Source: Calothrix anomala FACHB-343 (GTDB taxonomy: Bacteria > Cyanobacteriota > Cyanobacteriia > Cyanobacteriales > Nostocaceae). Taken from it: a stretch of 64,000 bases of DNA. Below, one piece after another: positions 62,131 through 64,000 of the stretch (the stretch's first letter is position 1; each line of letters opens with the position of its first letter). A program made the position numbers and the translations under genes. The stretch is taken from contig NZ_JACJQG010000019.1 of assembly GCF_014696435.1 (NCBI RefSeq), positions 1 to 64,000 of the forward strand. The letters run 5' to 3'. The notes under the pieces are model-generated. The model was not told the DNA's origin. It ran no database searches and was given only the letters and a program-made list of their open reading frames with translations.

Positions 62131-62166
62131 AAAAAAACACCCCTATTTATTACTAAACAAGGGTGA
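62131..62166 (-). terminator. Terminator of the small-peptide array
   Basis: On the minus strand CACCCTTGTTTA and TAAATAGGGGTG pair around GTAA and are followed by seven T residues. It lies 44 bases after the last peptide gene and probably ends a polycistronic message. Confidence 0.8.
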
Positions 62167-62209
62167 TAATTGTGTGGATGAGAAGAAAGCAATGAGGTTA
62201 GACTTAAAG

Positions 62210-62452
62210 CTAGAATTGAGTTACATTGTTTGTAGGTGTATGCTCAATTATTGCTGGTAGTGTTGGTTGGGTAATTGGTAACTCTTTTTCTAAGAATTTG
62301 TTAATAGCTTGAGAGATAGATCCTTTAATATCAGCTATTACTACATCCAATCCGCTAGCAACATTTACTCCGCCAGCAACCCGATCTAATTCTTGTTCGC
62401 CAATTTCAACAGCACCGAGATTTTCAATTTTCTTATTCATGGCTTTACTCAT
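62210..62452 (-). CDS. Double-glycine-leader peptide 6 (divergent, CTB bacteriocin-like)
   Basis: This is the last and most divergent member of the array. The leader keeps the pattern GAVEIGEQELDRVAGG, with the predicted GG cleavage after residue 28. The core is different: no QQTTAGPNGSS block but IADIKGSISQAINKFLEKELPI, then a proline-rich end. Its ATG at 62452 overlaps the stop of the preceding gene (TAATG), so translation is coupled; ATG 62440 (MNKKIENLG) is an alternative start. An intrinsic terminator follows. It could be an immunity-like or specialised peptide, but nothing proves it. Confidence 0.75.
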   Translation of the reverse strand: MSKAMNKKIENLGAVEIGEQELDRVAGGVNVASGLDVVIADIKGSISQAINKFLEKELPITQPTLPAIIEHTPTNNVTQF

Positions 62453-62703
62453 TAACCGATCGCAATATTTAAACCAGCAGAACTAGAAATTTCTTTTAAG
62501 CTAGCAATCGAAGCAGTACCGCTACCATTGGGGCCTGCGTAGGTTTGTTGTGCAACTATTAACTCTTTTTGGAAGAAACCGTTACTAGCTTGAGAATTAT
62601 AGCCTTGAGCATCACCAATGACTACAGATAATCCACCAGCAACATTATCTAATTCTTGTTCAGAAAGTTCAACTACAGCGATGTTTTTGATTGATTCAGA
62701 CAT
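62452..62703 (-). CDS. Double-glycine-leader peptide 5 (CTB bacteriocin-like)
   Basis: This 83-residue precursor has the leader MSESIKNIAVVELSEQELDNVAGG, in two parts MSESIKNIAVV and ELSEQELDNVAGG, with predicted cleavage after GG at residue 24. It leaves a 59-residue core without cysteine. Compared with its sisters it has LSVVIGDAQGYNSQ and QQTYAGPNGSGTASIASL. Leaders with ELSEQELD..AGG are recognised by C39-peptidase ABC exporters. The family resembles what databases call CTB family bacteriocins in cyanobacteria, as I recall. An AGGAGTAAAAAC site precedes the ATG. Confidence 0.85.
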   Translation of the reverse strand: MSESIKNIAVVELSEQELDNVAGGLSVVIGDAQGYNSQASNGFFQKELIVAQQTYAGPNGSGTASIASLKEISSSAGLNIAIG

Positions 62704-62755
62704 TGTTTTTACTCCTAATTATGTTTTGATGTTTGAGTTGGGAAAAGAATGAGAA

Positions 62756-63007
62756 TTAACTAATTGCAATATTCAACCCAGCAGAACTAGCAACTTCCTT
62801 CAAGCTAGTAATTGAACCAGTGCTGCTACCATTGGGGCCTGCGGTGGTTTGTTGTGCAACTACTAATTCTTTTTGCCAAAATTTGTTACCAGCTTGAGAA
62901 GAATATCCTTCAACATCACCTAGTACTAAAGCTAGTCCACCAGCAACCTTATCTAATTCTTGTTCAGAAAGTTCAACTACAGCGATGTTTTTGATTGATT
63001 CAGACAT
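62756..63007 (-). CDS. Double-glycine-leader peptide 4 (CTB bacteriocin-like)
   Basis: 83 residues. The leader is identical to peptide 5 except K for N before VAGG (ELDKVAGG). The core has LALVLGDVEGYSSQAGNKFW, where the only Trp of the family replaces Phe, then QKELVVAQQ, TTAGPNGSSTGSITSLKE and the conserved end SSAGLNIAIS. The AGGAG ribosome site lies 10 bases before the ATG. The 52-base spacer to the next gene is nearly the same sequence throughout the array, showing duplication of gene plus leader region. Confidence 0.87.
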   Translation of the reverse strand: MSESIKNIAVVELSEQELDKVAGGLALVLGDVEGYSSQAGNKFWQKELVVAQQTTAGPNGSSTGSITSLKEVASSAGLNIAIS

Positions 63008-63058
63008 GGTTTTTACTCCTAATTTTGTGTTGATGTTTGAGTTTTGTAAGAATGAGAA

Positions 63059-63310
63059 TTAACTAATTGCAATATTTAAACCAGCATTAGTAGCAATTTC
63101 TTTCAAGCTAGTAATAGAACCAGTGCTGCTACCATTGGGGCCTGCGGTTGTTTGTTGCGCAACTACTAACTCTTTTTGGAAGAAATCGTTATTAGCTTGA
63201 GAAGCATAGCCGTTAACATCACCCAGAACTAAAGCTAGTCCACCAGCAACGTTATCTAATTCTTGTTCAGAAAGTTCAACTACATCAAAGTTTTGGATTG
63301 AATGAGACAT
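63059..63310 (-). CDS. Double-glycine-leader peptide 3 (CTB bacteriocin-like)
   Basis: 83 residues from ATG 63310 (MSHSIQNFDVV); the frame runs on to 63367, but the AGGAG site and sister alignment fix the start at 63310. Leader ELSEQELDNVAGG, then core LALVLGDVNGYASQANNDFF, QKELVVAQQ, TTAGPNGSSTGSITSLKEIA and TNAGLNIAIS. Differences from peptides 1 and 2 are few. The spacer upstream (63311-63451) is the longest of the array. Confidence 0.87.
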   Translation of the reverse strand: MSHSIQNFDVVELSEQELDNVAGGLALVLGDVNGYASQANNDFFQKELVVAQQTTAGPNGSSTGSITSLKEIATNAGLNIAIS

Positions 63311-63451
63311 GGTTTTACTCCTAATTTTGTGTTTATTGGTTAATTTGATTGAGGCGTTGCGTTGCATATATTCGGGAATATCGGCAAAGTTAAAACTAAT
63401 TTTTTATTCCTGATTTTCGCAACGCCAATTTTGTATTACTTGGCGATTGGA

Positions 63452-63703
63452 TTAACCAATTGCAATATTCAAGCCAGCAGAAGTAGAAATTTCTTTCAAG
63501 CTGCTAATAGAACCAGTGCTGCTACCATTGGGGCCTGCGGTTGTTTGTTGCGCAACTACTAACTCTTTTTGGAAAAAGTTATTACCAGCTTGAGAAGCAT
63601 AGCCGTTAACATCACCCAGAACTAAAGCTAGTCCACCAGCAACGTTATCTAGTTCTTGTTCGTCAAGTTCAACTGCACCGATATTTTTGATTATGTTAGA
63701 CAT
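63452..63703 (-). CDS. Double-glycine-leader peptide 2 (CTB bacteriocin-like)
   Basis: 83 residues. Leader MSNIIKNIGAV, then ELDEQELDNVAGG (D replaces S of the sisters), core LALVLGDVNGYASQAGNNFF, QKELVVAQQ, TTAGPNGSSTGSISSLKEIS and TSAGLNIAIG. Good ribosome site (AGGAGCAAAATC before the ATG). The core is moderately hydrophobic and Gly/Ser/Asn-rich with no Cys, so lanthionine bridges are not possible. Confidence 0.87.
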   Translation of the reverse strand: MSNIIKNIGAVELDEQELDNVAGGLALVLGDVNGYASQAGNNFFQKELVVAQQTTAGPNGSSTGSISSLKEISTSAGLNIAIG

Positions 63704-63756
63704 GATTTTGCTCCTGATTATTTCTTGATATTTTTGGATGTTTTGATGATGGATAA

Positions 63757-64000
63757 TTAACCAATTGCGATATTCAAACCAGCAGAACTTGCAACTTCTT
63801 TCAGGCTGGTAATTGAACCAGTGCTGCTACCATTGGGGCCTGCGGTTGTTTGTTGAGCAACTACTAACTCTTTTTGGAAGAAATTGTTGTTAGCTTGAGA
63901 AGCATAGCCGTTAACATCACCCAGTACTAAAGCTAGTCCACCAGCAACGTTATCTAATTCTTGTTCAGAAAGTTCAACTGCACCGTTGTTTTTGATTGTG
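63757..64000 (-). CDS. Double-glycine-leader peptide 1 (partial at window edge)
   Basis: The stop codon is at 63757-63759, and the frame is open to the window edge with only the first few codons missing. The visible leader is NNGAVELSEQELDNVAGG and the core LALVLGDVNGYASQANNNFF, QKELVVAQQ, TTAGPNGSSTGSITSLKEVA and SSAGLNIAIG. It shows that the array continues to the right, where more precursors, the exporter or processing genes may lie. Confidence 0.85.
   Translation of the reverse strand, partial: TIKNNGAVELSEQELDNVAGGLALVLGDVNGYASQANNNFFQKELVVAQQTTAGPNGSSTGSITSLKEVASSAGLNIAIG

Overview
The window is chromosomal DNA of a filamentous, probably heterocyst-forming cyanobacterium (Nostoc/Calothrix/Tolypothrix type). 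The evidence is the very frequent HIP1 octamer GCGATCGC, many heptanucleotide tandem repeats (the STRR class), and typically cyanobacterial genes: the NDH-1MS CO2-uptake subunits with a CO2 hydration protein, Ycf54, a DUF3598 protein and CHAT-TPR proteins. I see no rRNA, tRNA or CRISPR array. Species cannot be fixed from the sequence alone.

Layout. 1-0.7 kb: a TnpB (IS200/IS605) element enters from the left and has truncated a GGDEF-type gene. 1-9.3 kb: housekeeping genes (DUF3598, ftsX, def, recG, an ABC-2 permease). 9.9-17.0 kb: a co-directional CO2-uptake cluster of ndhF, a Tat-exported beta-carbonic anhydrase, ndhD, a CDP-alcohol phosphatidyltransferase and a CupA/CupB-type CO2 hydration protein. 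17-23.4 kb: repeat-rich DNA around an AbrB-family transporter, a Lin0512 protein and an S66 peptidase. 23.4-26.6 kb: two paralogous RTX-like proteins. 27-36.6 kb: DedA, an ABC permease, Uma2, a PhoX-type phosphatase behind a candidate Pho box, pdxJ, an NTF2-like protein, ycf54, and the minus-strand group folD-crtE-PAP2. 37.7-38.5 kb: an IS605-like remnant carrying a small ribbon-helix-helix gene with a palindromic operator. 38.6-48.3 kb: lipoprotein, Nudix, AI-2E transporter, histidine kinase, a large CHAT-TPR protein, a HigBA-like toxin-antitoxin pair and a 21-bp repeat array. 48.5-51.2 kb: mutS with an in-frame heptanucleotide array. 51.7-61.3 kb: a fermentation cluster (adhE, pflA, pflB) interrupted by a second CHAT-TPR gene. 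62.2-64.0 kb: a tandem array of at least six small double-glycine-leader peptides (CTB bacteriocin-like) running off the right edge.

How the genes work together. The ndhF/ndhD/hydration-protein cluster should build a specialised NDH-1 complex that converts CO2 to bicarbonate; the linked exported carbonic anhydrase may supply or recapture CO2. PflA activates PflB, which splits pyruvate to acetyl-CoA and formate; AdhE reduces acetyl-CoA to ethanol, giving dark anaerobic redox balance. CrtE feeds carotenoid and phytol synthesis, and Ycf54 supports the chlorophyll cyclase step.

Intergenic DNA is unusually full of repeats. There are MITE-like elements with GTAGGGGCGGGTT or GTAGGGGCACGGCAT ends, foldback elements whose stems covary between copies (one with a clear 8-bp target duplication inside the dedA stop codon), and heptamer arrays that touch start and stop codons and even lie inside mutS.
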